Source: an uncultured Verrucomicrobiota bacterium
Lineage (GTDB): Bacteria; Verrucomicrobiota; Verrucomicrobiia; Limisphaerales; UBA9464
DNA length: 56,074 bases
Direction of reading: 5' to 3'
NCBI GenBank assembly: GCA_903910585.1
Contig: CAIWAH010000248.1
Location: 1-56,074 of the forward strand
Shown: positions 1 through 9,490 of the stretch, one piece after another
Position numbering within the stretch: the stretch's first letter is position 1
Layout of the letters: the number at the start of each line of letters is the position of its first letter
Notes under the pieces: model-generated
The model's database searches: none
The model's input: only the letters and a program-made list of their open reading frames with translations
What the model was told of the DNA's origin: nothing
Program-made: the position numbers and the translations under genes

Positions 1-1034
1 CCCAGCAGGCCGGCCGCAAGGGTCCACCACGGAGCCTACGATCTTCCGCGGGCGACCCACTCGGGAGTGGCCTCGAACTCGAATCGCCAGCCTCGCTGCC
101 CGATGTTGAGGGGCTCAACCACGCGGATCGGGCTGCCGGCCTTCCAGCGCGACCCGCCCATTTCAAACACCGGGCCGTCGGTCAGATCCGAGAGAAAGAC
201 GGCCAGGGCGTAGGGCAAATCGCGCCGATCCTCGTAAACTTCGGTGAAGAAATCATCTACTCGGGTGATGCCCTCGACGACCCCCCGAAAAGCCGTCCGC
301 CGCCCCTCGACGGTCTCGATGCTCTGGTTTGGCGCGTAGACGGGAAGGATGGCGATCAGGCTTTTCCGTTCGGTCATCTCCTGACGCAGCTTGACCGGGA
401 GGGTCAGCCGGGTTTGTCCCGTATCTCTGGCCGCCTCGATGTCGGCGACGGTCGGGCCGCCGGCCAGGTCATAGCCCAAGGCCGCCGAATTCCCCTCCAG
501 TGGCTCCGCATAAAGGATGGGCCAGTGTTCCCGGCGTTCCGCCGCCCGGACCGGCGGTTGGCCGGGTCCACCATCGGAGATGAAGAAGTTCGTGGCCCCC
601 TCGGCGCGGGCCTGTTCTTCAAACCGGCGGCGATCGGTGTCCGGCACGCGGGGAATCCATTCCAGCGCGGAAATGCTCCGGTTCTCGGCCAGCAGATCCT
701 TCGCCGCCAATCGGAACTCGTCGCGGGTGATGCGTTCGCTGGAAGCGAACAGCAGTCGGAGTGAAAAGAGGGCCGATTCCTGACGGCTGACCACCGAGTA
801 GATCAGCGAACGGTCCGCCTGAACGATGCGGGCGAAACGTTCCCGGAGGCACTGTTCTTCCGATTCCCGCACCTGGTGGACCGCCAATCCGGTGGCCACG
901 AGACCGGCGATGGCCAAAACAATGGAGGGAACCGGCGAACTGCGTTCCTTGACTCGCTGGCGAAACAGCTCGCTGTCTCCGGATGTTTGGGAAGGGTCCA
1001 CGGGCGAAACCGGTTGCTCATGAGGAAGGACCAC
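1..1034 (-). pseudogene. CHASE-domain sensor kinase, 5' part, interrupted by an in-frame TAG
   Basis: A GTG at 1034 gives 332 codons before a TAG at 36-38. A membrane segment lies at about residues 35-54, followed by an extracytoplasmic CHASE-type ligand-binding domain (about 55-325; motifs SVVSRQESALF, LEWIPRV, LPVY, GVVEGI). In CHASE kinases a second membrane helix and cytoplasmic signalling domains come next. Reading through the TAG in the same frame gives APWWTLAAGLLG, the start of such a helix. The complete CHASE kinase at 23601-26762 has NRRWLLAVGLVL at the equivalent place. The gene therefore looks like a full kinase broken by a single nonsense codon, with the rest beyond the window edge. 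A sequencing error is possible. The gene is divergent from the membrane protein at 1109, with a 74-bp spacer. A longer ATG start at 1148 would overlap that gene and is less likely. Confidence 0.6.
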
Positions 1035-1108
1035 AATCGCGGGGCGGTCAATCCGGCATTGCTGCGAATCAGCGTGCCACAGTGAACACGCTTTGCTTGG
1101 GTGCGGCC

Positions 1109-2530
1109 ATGTCCACCGCCCCTTGCCGGAGTCTGGGTCCGCTTGCAACGATGATGCTTGGCGCCTTCGCCGGCGGCATGGGCTGGGGCATCCGCGGCCA
1201 ATACGGGCACGAGACCGGCGCGATGATCGCCGGCCTGCTCCTCAGCCTCACGCTGGTGCTGGCGATATGTCCGGAGTTGCCGGGTTTGACCGCCCTGCGG
1301 GCCGTGGCCTGGGGAACGGTCGCCATCGGCTTCGGCGGCTCGATGACCTACGGGCAGACCGTGGGGCTGACCCATGATGCCGAGTTGGTCGGCAATTGGG
1401 CCGCCCTGCGATGGGGAATGCTCGGTCTCGCCCTCAAGGGTGGCCTTTGGATCGGCTTTGCGGGCCTGTTCTTGGGCTTTGGCCTGGGCGGAGTCCGGCA
1501 TCGTTCCCGTGACCTCGCGCTCGCCCTCGGCGCTGCGTTGCTGCTGTGCACGGCGGGGATCTGGCTGCTCAACGAGCCGTTTGACCCCGCGCGAAAACTT
1601 CTTCCGCGGATCTACTTTTCCGACGACTGGCGCTGGGAGCCGGCCGCCTCCTTGAAGCCGCGGCGCGAAGTCTGGGGCGGCTTCCTGACGGCGTTGCTCA
1701 CCCTGATCGGCTACGCCGCCTGGCGACGGGATCGGCTGGCGGTCAGGCTGGCGGGCTGGGGAGTGCTGGGCGGGGCAGTGGGGTTTCCATTGGGACAGTG
1801 CCTTCAGGCCGGCCATGCGTGGAACCGAGAGTTCTTCCGCACGGGTGTCTGGGCGGAATGGGACCAGGTCATCAACTGGTGGAATTTCATGGAGACGACC
1901 TTCGGCGCGGTCATGGGGGCCACCCTAGCCATCGGCCTGTGGCGCAACCGCGAACTGATTTCTTCCCCCCGGCTCCCTGAAGCGTCGCTGTCTCCGCGGA
2001 TTGAATGGCCGCTTCTCGGGCTGCACGTGGTGCTGCTGACGTTGGTCGAGTTCAGCCCGGTGCGGTGGGTGGACCAGGTGTATGACTTTGGCTTGCTGCT
2101 CGGATTTCTGCCGGCGGTGCTGGTCGCCGAGGGAAGGTGGGCGCCCGTGCTGCTGGCGCTGCCGATCACCGCCCTGCCGATCTGCGGCAAGACGCTGGTC
2201 AACCTCGCCTACGAACAGGACCAGTTTTCGAAGAGCGCAGCGTGGTTGCTGCTGGTCACCGTGCCACTGGTCGGCCTCGCGGTGTTGGCGCGCTGGCTTC
2301 GCGGTCGGGCGGACACGGGCGAGTTGACGGCCCGGGCGGTTTTGTCGCCGACGCTGCTGGTGGCGGCGTGGCTGTATTTCGGGCTCAACTACGCCTTCTT
2401 CCGGTTTCCTTGGCCGTGGGCGAAGTGGACGGCGCGGACGCCGAATGCGCTGGTTTACATCGTGTGCCTGGCCGGCCTGACATGGCTGGCACTCAGGAAG
2501 CCGCGCGCCGAGCCGGCGCCGGCGGCGTGA
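1109..2530 (+). CDS. Polytopic inner-membrane protein of unknown function
   Basis: 473 aa. The ATG at 1109 is preferred over an in-frame ATG at 983 because the upstream extension is hydrophilic and would overlap the divergent CHASE gene. Roughly ten to twelve hydrophobic segments are visible (for example MMLGAFAGGMGWGIRGQYG, AGLLLSLTLVLAI, LGAALLLCTAGIWLL, FLTALLTLIGYAAW, LLLGFLPAVLVAEG, LAGLTWLAL). The Gly-rich first segment with GWGIRGQYGHETGAM and the central WWNFMETTFGAVMG look like conserved signatures, but I do not recognise a named family. No catalytic motif is evident. It is tail-to-tail with fabH (12-bp gap) and apparently monocistronic. A transporter or a membrane-bound enzyme are both possible. 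Confidence 0.75.
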   Translation: MSTAPCRSLGPLATMMLGAFAGGMGWGIRGQYGHETGAMIAGLLLSLTLVLAICPELPGLTALRAVAWGTVAIGFGGSMTYGQTVGLTHDAELVGNWAALRWGMLGLALKGGLWIGFAGLFLGFGLGGVRHRSRDLALALGAALLLCTAGIWLLNEPFDPARKLLPRIYFSDDWRWEPAASLKPRREVWGGFLTALLTLIGYAAWRRDRLAVRLAGWGVLGGAVGFPLGQCLQAGHAWNREFFRTGVWAEWDQVINWWNFMETTFGAVMGATLAIGLWRNRELISSPRLPEASLSPRIEWPLLGLHVVLLTLVEFSPVRWVDQVYDFGLLLGFLPAVLVAEGRWAPVLLALPITALPICGKTLVNLAYEQDQFSKSAAWLLLVTVPLVGLAVLARWLRGRADTGELTARAVLSPTLLVAAWLYFGLNYAFFRFPWPWAKWTARTPNALVYIVCLAGLTWLALRKPRAEPAPAA

Positions 2531-2542
2531 CCGGAAACGCGA

Positions 2543-3562
2543 TCACCACTCGATCAGGGCGGCGCCCCAGGTGAGTCCTGCTCCGAAGACAACCAGCAGC
2601 ACGAGGTCTCCGCGCCGAATCCGGCCGGCGGCGACCGCCCCGTCCAACGCGATGGCGACGCTGGCGGCGCTGGTGTTGCCGTAGCGGTCCACGTTGACGA
2701 AGAGCTGGTCTTCGCGGGCGTCGAGCCGTTCGGCGACGGCGGACATGATGCGCTGGTTGGCCTGATGCGGAATGATGCACTTCACGTCCGCGACGGTGAC
2801 ACCGCAGCGGCTCAACGCCTCGTTGGCGGCGGCGACCATCGCGTTGACCGCGTTCTTGAAGGTCTCCTTGCCGTCCATCCGCAGGAAGTGGAGCCGTTTG
2901 GAAACGCTGTCCGCCGTGGCGGGGCAGGCGCTGCCGCCGGCCGGAAGTTCCAGCAGACCGGCCTTGCCGCCATCGGATCCGAGACAGGTGGTCAGCAGGC
3001 CATGGGCATTGGGCCGATTTTGGAGCACCGCGGCACCGGCCCCGTCACCGAAGAGCACACAGGTGTTACGGTCGGTCCAGTCCACCACGGATGACATCTT
3101 CTCCGCACCGATCACCAGCACCGTGTTGTAGGTGTGCGAAGCGACGAAGTGGCTGGCGATGTCGAGCGCATAGACGAATCCGCTGCACGCCGCCTCGATG
3201 TCGAACGCCGCTGCCCGCGTGGCACCAAGCTTGTGCTGCACCAGGCAGGCGGTGCTGGGAAACGGCATGTCCGGCGTGATGGTGGCGACGATGATCAGGT
3301 CCACCTGGTCCGCCGTGATGCCGGCGCTGGCCAATGCCTTCCGCGCGGCGGCCACGGCCAGGTCGGAAGTGGCCTCGTCCGGTGCGGCGATCCGGCGTTC
3401 GCGAATGCCGGTGCGGGTGGTGATCCATTCGTCGGTCGTCTCGACCATCTTCTCAAGGTCCGCGTTGGCCAGCACCCGGTCCGGCACCTGCGAGCCGACC
3501 CCGGTGATCGACACGCTGCGAAGATGGGGACGGTTGGCGCGGGGATTCTTGAAATTAGCCAT
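2543..3562 (-). CDS. fabH: 3-oxoacyl-ACP synthase III (KAS III)
   Basis: 339 aa, normal length for FabH. KAS III starts fatty-acid synthesis by condensing acetyl-CoA with malonyl-ACP in the cytosol. The catalytic triad is readable: Cys126 in EAACSGF, His266 in IIPHQAN and Asn296 in YGNTSAAS. The N-terminal signature TTDEWITTRTGIRERR and the FGDGAGAAVL loop are also present. The start MANFKNPRANR lies 12 bp downstream of plsX, so it is probably co-transcribed with plsX and rpmF in the conserved DUF177-rpmF-plsX-fabH order. An alternative role with branched or longer primers cannot be excluded from sequence alone. Confidence 0.95.
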   Translation of the reverse strand: MANFKNPRANRPHLRSVSITGVGSQVPDRVLANADLEKMVETTDEWITTRTGIRERRIAAPDEATSDLAVAAARKALASAGITADQVDLIIVATITPDMPFPSTACLVQHKLGATRAAAFDIEAACSGFVYALDIASHFVASHTYNTVLVIGAEKMSSVVDWTDRNTCVLFGDGAGAAVLQNRPNAHGLLTTCLGSDGGKAGLLELPAGGSACPATADSVSKRLHFLRMDGKETFKNAVNAMVAAANEALSRCGVTVADVKCIIPHQANQRIMSAVAERLDAREDQLFVNVDRYGNTSAASVAIALDGAVAAGRIRRGDLVLLVVFGAGLTWGAALIEW

Positions 3563-3574
3563 CGCGGACAGGGG

Positions 3575-4612
3575 TCAGGTGGAGGCGGAAGGGGAGGCCG
3601 GCACCGCCGTGGCTGCGGTGGCGCGGGCGATGTCCTGGACGATCGTGTCGTTCAGGTGGTTGTTCACGAGGCGCGAACACTGGCCAAGGGCGTGCTTCAG
3701 GGCGTTGCGGTTGGCCGAACCGTGGATCTTCACGACCGTGCCGTTGAGGCCGAGCAGCGGGGCGCCGCCGTAGATGTCGGGATTCATGCGCTGCCGCAGG
3801 CTGGTCAGGCCGCCTTTGGCCAGCAGGGCTCCGAGCATGCGCAGCGGATTGGCCTTCAGTTCCGCCTTCAGCATCACCCCGACCGTGCGGCCGAGGCCCT
3901 CCGCGGTCTTCAGCACGATGTTGCCGACAAACCCGTCGCAGACCACGACGTCCACGCCGTCATTGAACAGATCGTAGCCCTCACAATAGCCCATGCAGTT
4001 GAGCTCCGTCTGCCGGAGGGCGGCGACCGTGGCCCGGGTCAGATCGGTGCCCTTCGTTTCCTCGCTGCCGTTGCTGAGCACGCCGACGCGAGGGCGGGCT
4101 TGGCCAAACATGGCCCGGGCGTAGGCAGATCCCATCACGGCGAACTGCACCAAATCAGCAGGCGTGCATTCGGGGTTGGCCCCACCGTCCACCAGCACCC
4201 ATGCCTGGGTTTTGGACGGGAGGATGCACGCGATGGTGGGCCGGGTAACGCCTTCCAACGTGCGCAGCCGGATGGTGGAGGCGGCGACGATGCCCCCGGT
4301 GTTGCCCGACGAGATCACCGCATCGGCGCGGCCATCCTTCACAAGCTCGACCGCCCGCAGGAGCGAGCAGTCCTTTTTCTTGCGCAGACCCTGGACCGGC
4401 TTGTCGTCCATGGTCAGCACTTCGCTGGCCTGCTGGAATTCGAGCCGGTGGTCGCGCAGCCCGATCTTCTGGGCCAGGGGCTTCAGTTCCGCCTCCGGGC
4501 CGACGGCGATGATGGCAGCGAGTTCCCGGTCGGCTTCGAGCCCGAGCTTGATGCCATGGAGCAATTCCTCGGGACCCTTGTCCCCGCCCATGACGTCAAC
4601 GGCCAATCGCAT
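3575..4612 (-). CDS. plsX: Phosphate acyltransferase PlsX
   Basis: 345 aa from ATG at 4612 (MRLAVDVMGGDKGPEE). PlsX converts acyl-ACP to acyl-phosphate for PlsY in phospholipid synthesis and is a peripheral membrane enzyme. Family marks are the N-terminal DVMGGDKGPEE, the SSGNTGGIVAAS loop, VDGGANPECTPADLVQFA and the C-terminal IYGGAPLLGLNG. An in-frame ATG at 4756 would run into rpmF and is rejected. It sits between rpmF and fabH in the usual lipid/ribosome block. Confidence 0.95.
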   Translation of the reverse strand: MRLAVDVMGGDKGPEELLHGIKLGLEADRELAAIIAVGPEAELKPLAQKIGLRDHRLEFQQASEVLTMDDKPVQGLRKKKDCSLLRAVELVKDGRADAVISSGNTGGIVAASTIRLRTLEGVTRPTIACILPSKTQAWVLVDGGANPECTPADLVQFAVMGSAYARAMFGQARPRVGVLSNGSEETKGTDLTRATVAALRQTELNCMGYCEGYDLFNDGVDVVVCDGFVGNIVLKTAEGLGRTVGVMLKAELKANPLRMLGALLAKGGLTSLRQRMNPDIYGGAPLLGLNGTVVKIHGSANRNALKHALGQCSRLVNNHLNDTIVQDIARATAATAVPASPSAST

Positions 4613-4623
4613 AAAGCACGAAA

Positions 4624-4651
4624 CGCCGGTCCCGCAGAACGGGACACGGCG
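4624..4651 (-). promoter_or_regulatory. Hairpin between rpmF and plsX
   Basis: An inverted repeat with inner arms GTCCCG (4629-4634) and CGGGAC (4640-4645) and outer arms CGCCG (4624-4628) and CGGCG (4647-4651), separated by one bulged base, gives a stem of about 11 bp. There is no U-run, so it is not a classic terminator. It may set the relative expression of L32 and PlsX or stabilise an mRNA end. Confidence 0.35.
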
Positions 4652-4665
4652 CTTCCGTAAACCGC

Positions 4666-4854
4666 TTAGGCGGCCGACTTGACCGTGATGACCTGGCGGC
4701 CGTTGTAGTAACCGCACGACGGGCAGACCCGGTGGGGTTGCCGCGGCGAGGAGCACTGCGGACAGGCCTGGATCTTTGGCAGAGTCAGGACAGAGTTGTA
4801 GGCCCGGCGCATGCGTTGCCGGCTGGTTGACGGTTTACGTTTTGGGACGCCCAT
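4666..4854 (-). CDS. rpmF: 50S ribosomal protein L32
   Basis: 62 aa. The start MGVPKRKPSTSRQRMRRA is typical of L32. A four-Cys zinc ribbon is present as CPQC and CPSCGYYNGR. L32 is a structural protein of the large subunit. It lies between the DUF177 gene and plsX in the classical order, with only 13 bp separating it from the upstream gene. Confidence 0.96.
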   Translation of the reverse strand: MGVPKRKPSTSRQRMRRAYNSVLTLPKIQACPQCSSPRQPHRVCPSCGYYNGRQVITVKSAA

Positions 4855-4867
4855 GTTTCGTTCTTGT

Positions 4868-5356
4868 TTACAGTTTCAACTGATCCAAAGCAGCCCAAGG
4901 AGACGGGCCTTCGCCCTCTGACGCCTCAAGACGCGAATCGCGGGTGGAAGCCTTTCGGGCCAGCCCGCGACACTCTGGTTTGCACAACGGATTCGTTGGC
5001 AGAGCGAGATAGATGTCTTCACGCAAAAAGGGCGTCAAGTCCCCAAAATCGCCATCGCGCACCATGGCATCCTCCCCGGAGAGCGGAGCGAGGGCGGAAA
5101 AGTCCTCAATTTCGAGCGGAAGCTTGAAGGCCTTGAGGCAGCGCCCGCACTGACAATCCAGCCTCGTGCGCAGGCTGCCCTGCAACAGGACGCCATCCGG
5201 CTGCAGGCTGGCTTCCAGCTCGTATTCCAGCGGTCGGCCGAACCTCATGAGCGGGTCCACGAGGTCGCCGGCGAACTCCTCCAACGGGAGTTCCCCGGAC
5301 AGAAACTCGGATTCGTCCTTCTCGCCCAAGACCCGCAAATTGACCTTAACCGGCAT
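4868..5356 (-). CDS. YceD/DUF177 family protein
   Basis: 162 aa from ATG at 5356 (MPVKVNLRVLGEK). DUF177/YceD proteins are encoded next to rpmF in most bacteria and are linked to 23S rRNA metabolism. The family core is visible: CQCGRCLKAF with paired cysteines, followed by the acidic region and LREDIYLALPTNPLCKPEC. The longer in-frame ATG at 5413 would overlap the helicase stop at 5403, so the internal start is chosen. The C-terminal tail (ASEGEGPSPWAALDQLKL) matches the usual family ending. Confidence 0.88.
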   Translation of the reverse strand: MPVKVNLRVLGEKDESEFLSGELPLEEFAGDLVDPLMRFGRPLEYELEASLQPDGVLLQGSLRTRLDCQCGRCLKAFKLPLEIEDFSALAPLSGEDAMVRDGDFGDLTPFLREDIYLALPTNPLCKPECRGLARKASTRDSRLEASEGEGPSPWAALDQLKL

Positions 5357-5402
5357 GCCGGAACGGTGTGGGAAGGCGCCGGTCAGCGCAATGGCGGACC
5401 CA

Positions 5403-8081
5403 TCAGCCGCCAACGGGGCTGATTCCGACCAATTGTATCCGGGGTTCCCCGGCGAGCCGGGAGGCGTCGAGATCCACTGTCAGCTCGGCCGACCAGTCAT
5501 TGTGGCCGTCCGGATCCACAAGGATCTGGTGGACCACCCAGGACTTCCGGTCCTCGCTAACCTTGATCTGGGTGTGCTTCAGGCTACGCGCTTCGGGGTC
5601 CAGATTGATCCGTTGGTGGTCCTGATAATATGGCTCAATCGCGGTGCGCAGCTTGCCAGCGGTCCACGGCGCAGGCGATGCGGGAGACTCCGGTGCCGCT
5701 GCGCCATTCCAGTTTCCGCACTCGATGGCCGCCTGCTCAAAATCATCGTTCGCCAGCGCCCGCAGGAACGCGAACAACCGCGTCCGGATGGTGGCGGTGA
5801 AGGCCTTCGTGTCCCGGGTAATGTCCCGGGCGGCTTCTTCCGCACCCGGCGGTCGGACTTCCGGCGCGTCGGCGGTCGCCGGACGATAATCGGGATTCTT
5901 CAGCTTCTCCCATTCGTCGAGGAGACTGGAGTCCACCTGCCGCAGCATGGTGCGGAGATACTCCTCCATTTCCCGGACGGGACCGGTCTTCGCCGCCTCC
6001 GGCACGGTCTGGGACAGGACTTTGTAAACTCCGTTGAGGTGGCGCAGCAGGACGCCCTCGGCGCGCTGGAGTTCGTAAATCTTGAGATAGTCGGCAAACG
6101 AGCGGAACTGCTCGAACATCTCCCGCGCGATGGATTTCAGGCGGATGTTCTCGGTGCCCACCCACGGGTGCTTGTCGGACCAGGCGTTGAAGAGCGGGTA
6201 GAAGAACTCCGGCTTGGGCTTGGGATGCTCCAGCTTCTCCAGCTCGGCCATCCGGTCATCGTATTCCATGCCCTGCGCCTTGAGTTCGGCGACCTTCTCG
6301 CCCTTCAGCTTCCGCAACTGAGCGCGAAGGACGACATCCGGATCTTCGAGGATGCCTTCGATCAGCGAAATCAGGTCGAGCGCGTAGTCCGGCGCCTCGG
6401 GATCGAGCGCGGGAATGGAATCCAGCAGGAACAGCGACAGGGCCTGGTTGAGCGAGAAGTCTTCGGGCAGCGCGATGTTGACGCGGAGCTTGGAAGTGGG
6501 ACGGGCAGCCTGCCCGTCTCGTAGCACGGGCAGCTTGCCCGCCGCGTCGTCTCTCGTTTCGGATTCAACACCCGCTGCGGGCTGGCAGCCCGCGTTACCC
6601 GACCGGCTGGCAGCAGGTCCTACTATCTCAATGATCCCCCGCTCCAGCAGTGACCGGAACAGCTCCCAGCCGCGCTTCAGGTGCGCCTTCTTCTGCTTCT
6701 CCGAATCATGGCAGGTCCGGATGATCTGCCGCATCGCCGCGCAGCCGTCGCCTGGTCGGCCCAGCACGCCGAGCAGCATCGCGTGGGTGACCTGAAACCG
6801 CGACGATAGCTTCTCCGGCGGCGCGTTCTGGAGTCGGTCGAAGGTCTTGTTGTCCCAGCCCACGAAGCCCTCCGGCGCACTGCGCTTCACCACCTTCTTG
6901 CCGGTCTGCTTGGACTTCTCGTCGAGCTTCAGGTTCTCGATGACGTGCTCGGGCGCCTGCGCGACAACCCAACCGACGTTGTCGTAGCCCTTGCGTCCGG
7001 CCCGGCCGGCAATTTGGTGGAAGTCCCGCGAGGTCAGCACCGCCACCTTGTCGCCGCCGTATTTGCTCAGGCGGGTGAACAGCACGGTGCGGATCGGCAC
7101 GTTGATGCCGACGCCGAGTGAGTCCGTGCCGCAGATGACCTTGAGCAGTCCCCGCTGCGCGAGCTGTTCGACCAGAATGCGATACTTCGGCAGCAGCCCG
7201 GCGTGATGCAGCCCGATGCCGTGGCGCAGGAACTTCTTCAGCTCCGGCCCGTAGGGGCTGGTGAACTTGAACTGCTCAAGCGCGCTGGCGATGGCCGCCT
7301 TCTCGTCGCGCGTCGCCACGTTGATGCTGGTGAAGGACTGCGCGTTGTCCGCCGCCTCGTTCTGCGTGAAGTGGACGACATAGACCGGCCCCCGGCCGTC
7401 CGCGATGAGCTTTTCGAGCGTCTGCGCCAACGGCGTCTCGGCGTAGGAAAACTCCAGCGGCACGGGCCGGGTAGTGCCCTTGATGGTCGCACTCGGGCGG
7501 CCGTTCACCCGCGTCATCTCGCGTTCGAAGAACTCCGTCTCGCCCAGCGTCGCCGACATGAGCAGAAAGCGCGTCTGCGGCAGCGTGAGCAAGGGGACCT
7601 GCCAGGCCACGCCGCGCTCGCGGTCCGAGTAGTAGTGGAACTCGTCCATCACCACGTCGTGAACCTGCGCCCGCTCACCGTCGCGCAGGGCGATGTTCGC
7701 GAGGATCTCCGCGGTGCAACAGAGGATCGGCGCCTCGCGGTTCACCGTCGCGTCGCCGGTCGAGAGGCCGACGTTCTCCGGGCCGAACTCGCGGCAGAGC
7801 GCCAGCCACTTCTCGTTCACCAGCGCCTTGATCGGGCAGGTGTAAACCGAGCGGCGACCCTTCGCGAGCGACTGGAAATGCAGCGCCGACGCGACCAGGG
7901 ATTTTCCGGAGCCGGTCGGCGTGTTGAGGATCACGTTCTTGTCTTCGAACAGTTCCAGGATCGCTTCCTCCTGCGCGGGATAGAGCGACAGCCCCTTGGC
8001 CGTGACGTAATCCAGAAAGCCACCAAGCAACGCATCGCTGCTGGTGGAGGAGGTCTTGAGGAGCTGATCGTAAAGCGTCAC
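5403..8081 (-). CDS. DEAD/DEAH-box SF2 helicase, Ski2-like with DUF3516-type C-terminus
   Basis: 892 aa from GTG at 8081 ([12 protein letters not shown]). An ATG at 8138 is an alternative start. Helicase motifs appear in order: LYPAQEEAI (Q-like), NTPTGSGKS (Walker A, residues 57-61), [11 protein letters not shown] (Ia), MDEFHYY (Walker B, 146-149), LLMSATLG (III), [10 protein letters not shown] (V) and [15 protein letters not shown] (VI). The rest matches the DUF3516 helicase family ([26 protein letters not shown]). It probably unwinds RNA or DNA in the cytosol; the substrate is unknown. Residues about 488-527 are an extra linker translated from a cluster of palindromes (6499-6620), in a place where relatives have a short loop. 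Confidence 0.88.
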   Translation of the reverse strand: MTLYDQLLKTSSTSSDALLGGFLDYVTAKGLSLYPAQEEAILELFEDKNVILNTPTGSGKSLVASALHFQSLAKGRRSVYTCPIKALVNEKWLALCREFGPENVGLSTGDATVNREAPILCCTAEILANIALRDGERAQVHDVVMDEFHYYSDRERGVAWQVPLLTLPQTRFLLMSATLGETEFFEREMTRVNGRPSATIKGTTRPVPLEFSYAETPLAQTLEKLIADGRGPVYVVHFTQNEAADNAQSFTSINVATRDEKAAIASALEQFKFTSPYGPELKKFLRHGIGLHHAGLLPKYRILVEQLAQRGLLKVICGTDSLGVGINVPIRTVLFTRLSKYGGDKVAVLTSRDFHQIAGRAGRKGYDNVGWVVAQAPEHVIENLKLDEKSKQTGKKVVKRSAPEGFVGWDNKTFDRLQNAPPEKLSSRFQVTHAMLLGVLGRPGDGCAAMRQIIRTCHDSEKQKKAHLKRGWELFRSLLERGIIEIVGPAASRSGNAGCQPAAGVESETRDDAAGKLPVLRDGQAARPTSKLRVNIALPEDFSLNQALSLFLLDSIPALDPEAPDYALDLISLIEGILEDPDVVLRAQLRKLKGEKVAELKAQGMEYDDRMAELEKLEHPKPKPEFFYPLFNAWSDKHPWVGTENIRLKSIAREMFEQFRSFADYLKIYELQRAEGVLLRHLNGVYKVLSQTVPEAAKTGPVREMEEYLRTMLRQVDSSLLDEWEKLKNPDYRPATADAPEVRPPGAEEAARDITRDTKAFTATIRTRLFAFLRALANDDFEQAAIECGNWNGAAAPESPASPAPWTAGKLRTAIEPYYQDHQRINLDPEARSLKHTQIKVSEDRKSWVVHQILVDPDGHNDWSAELTVDLDASRLAGEPRIQLVGISPVGG
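6499..6620. repeat. Three palindromes translated in frame within the helicase gene
   Basis: Three perfect inverted repeats follow one another: ACGGGCAG/CTGCCCGT around one base (6501-6517), CGGGCA/TGCCCG around GCT (6527-6541), and GCGGGCT/AGCCCGC around GGC (6577-6593). On the minus strand they are read as an insert of about 40 residues including [10 protein letters not shown] and [20 protein letters not shown]. The helicase frame is intact on both sides. They resemble in style the intergenic palindromes at 8188 and 20361 but are not identical in sequence. Confidence 0.75.
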
Positions 8082-8187
8082 GCGGAGGGCCGAGGAACTA
8101 ACCGTTTGCCAGCGGCAAAGGAAGCCCGGGTTGCGCATCGGCCCGGAATCGAAGGCCACTGGACGTCGTGGGCGAGCGGGCCGCAGC

Positions 8188-8212
8188 AAAGTGCTGCCGG
8201 CATCTTGCCGGC
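8188..8212. repeat. Palindromic repeat, copy 1
   Basis: The sequence AAAGTGCTGCCGGCATC followed by TTGCCGGC contains the inverted repeat GCCGGCA/TGCCGGC with a 3-nt loop (8196-8212). A near-identical 17-nt core (one mismatch) occurs at 20361-20377. It lies in the gap of about 217 bp between the HhH gene and the helicase start. Confidence 0.6.
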
Positions 8213-8298
8213 GGCGGCGGCACTGGCAGGCCACGGATTGAGACCGGTTGGCGGATCGGGCCGAAGGCATCTGGGCGCCAGCCCACGCCCGGCGCCGC

Positions 8299-8661
8299 TC
8301 ACTTCGCCCCGACCGTGACCCGGGCGCGCACCGCCTCCAACGTTTTCGGTCCGATGCCGAGGACCTTTTCGAGGTCGTCCACCGCAGCGTAAGGCCGGCC
8401 GGCAACGATGCCGCGGGCGAGCTTTTCGTTGATGCGAGGCAACGTCATCAGTTCCTCCAACGAGGCGGTGTTGAGGTTCACCACGTTGGTCGCCGACAGC
8501 GCTCCGGATTCGCGGGAAACCGTCCGACCACACTGTTTGAATCCCAACAGGCCCACCAGCGCCGCGAAGGCCAGGGCAACGAGTTTGGTGACCAGTCGGG
8601 AAGTGATATTGCGAGCGACCCGGCGCCCCACGTCGTCCAGCGGATTGGAGGAACGAGCCAT
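8299..8661 (-). CDS. ComEA-like helix-hairpin-helix protein, membrane anchored
   Basis: 120 aa. One N-terminal membrane helix (about 25-42, [15 protein letters not shown]) is followed by two HhH motifs: [20 protein letters not shown] and [20 protein letters not shown]. ComEA-type HhH domains bind double-stranded DNA non-specifically and in competent bacteria act in DNA uptake. No other competence gene is visible here, so a general DNA-binding role at the membrane is equally possible. It lies 12 bp downstream of the DUF1080 gene. Confidence 0.8.
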   Translation of the reverse strand: MARSSNPLDDVGRRVARNITSRLVTKLVALAFAALVGLLGFKQCGRTVSRESGALSATNVVNLNTASLEELMTLPRINEKLARGIVAGRPYAAVDDLEKVLGIGPKTLEAVRARVTVGAK

Positions 8662-8673
8662 GGCCGTTTCGGC

Positions 8674-9366
8674 TCAGTCCAACCGGCGCAGCCAGATGTT
8701 CCGGTAGCGGACTGGGTTGCCGTGATCCTGCAGCAGGATCGGGCCTTTCGGCGTGACGCCGGAGAACTTCGCGGCGGTCGTCGCGTCGCCCTTCACGGGG
8801 ACGTGGTCCTGCACGAGCACGCCGTTGTGCAGCACCGTGAACGATCCCGGAATGGTCTGGCCGTCCTTGGCAGTCGGCGGATGGAAAATGATGTCGTAGC
8901 TCTGCCATTCGCCAGGCGGCCGGCTGGCATTCACCAATGGGACCGCGTGACCGTAAAACGCGCCGGCCTGGCCGTTCGGATAGGTCGGATTGTTATAGGA
9001 ATCGAGCACCTGGATCTCGTAACGCCCCTGGAGGTAGATGCCGCTGTTGCCACGGCCCTGCCCATCGCCCTTCACCTCGGCGGGGGCGGCCCATTCCACA
9101 TGGAGCTGCACCGAGCCGAACTCCTCACGGGTCAGGATGCTGCCGCCGCGGACCTCGGCGTAACCGGATTCGACCTTCCACTTGGCCGCGGAACCATCGT
9201 CGGCCCGCCACGCCGAGAGATCCTTGCCATCGAACAGCACCACTGCATCGGCCGGCGGGGCGCCGTGATTGCCGGGCGTCACGACACGGGGCGCCTTGTC
9301 TTCGGCAAAGGCCCCGAGAGCAAAGAGACCGAGGGCGAAGCCGGCAGAACGAATCGGGGAAGTCAT
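8674..9366 (-). CDS. Secreted DUF1080 (3-keto-disaccharide hydrolase-type) protein
   Basis: 230 aa from ATG at 9366, with a signal peptide (IRSAGFALGLFALGAFAED). The rest is one DUF1080 jelly-roll domain: LFDGKDLSAWRADDG, a fold core with GNSGIYLQGRYEIQVLDSY, GEWQSYDIIFHPP, and an ending in LLQDHGNPVRYRNIWLRRL. The family resembles concanavalin-like glucanase folds and includes 3-keto-glycoside hydrolases. It is very abundant in Verrucomicrobiota and Planctomycetota. The substrate is not predictable. A longer ATG start at 9423 would put a hydrophilic tail before the signal peptide and is rejected. Confidence 0.9.
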   Translation of the reverse strand: MTSPIRSAGFALGLFALGAFAEDKAPRVVTPGNHGAPPADAVVLFDGKDLSAWRADDGSAAKWKVESGYAEVRGGSILTREEFGSVQLHVEWAAPAEVKGDGQGRGNSGIYLQGRYEIQVLDSYNNPTYPNGQAGAFYGHAVPLVNASRPPGEWQSYDIIFHPPTAKDGQTIPGSFTVLHNGVLVQDHVPVKGDATTAAKFSGVTPKGPILLQDHGNPVRYRNIWLRRLD

Positions 9367-9490
9367 GAGCAAAGCGTGTCGCGTCGTCGTCGGGGACTCA
9401 AGCTGCGGATTGCGTCGGCCCAACTTGCTCTCGGCCTACGGCAGGCGGCCGGCTTGGCCTGGGCGCGGATCGCCGGCCGCCGCGCCCGTT

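Noticed and set aside
983..1108. N-terminal extension of the membrane protein at 1109
   Set aside because: The extension is hydrophilic, overlaps the divergent CHASE gene, and the ATG at 1109 directly precedes the first membrane segment.
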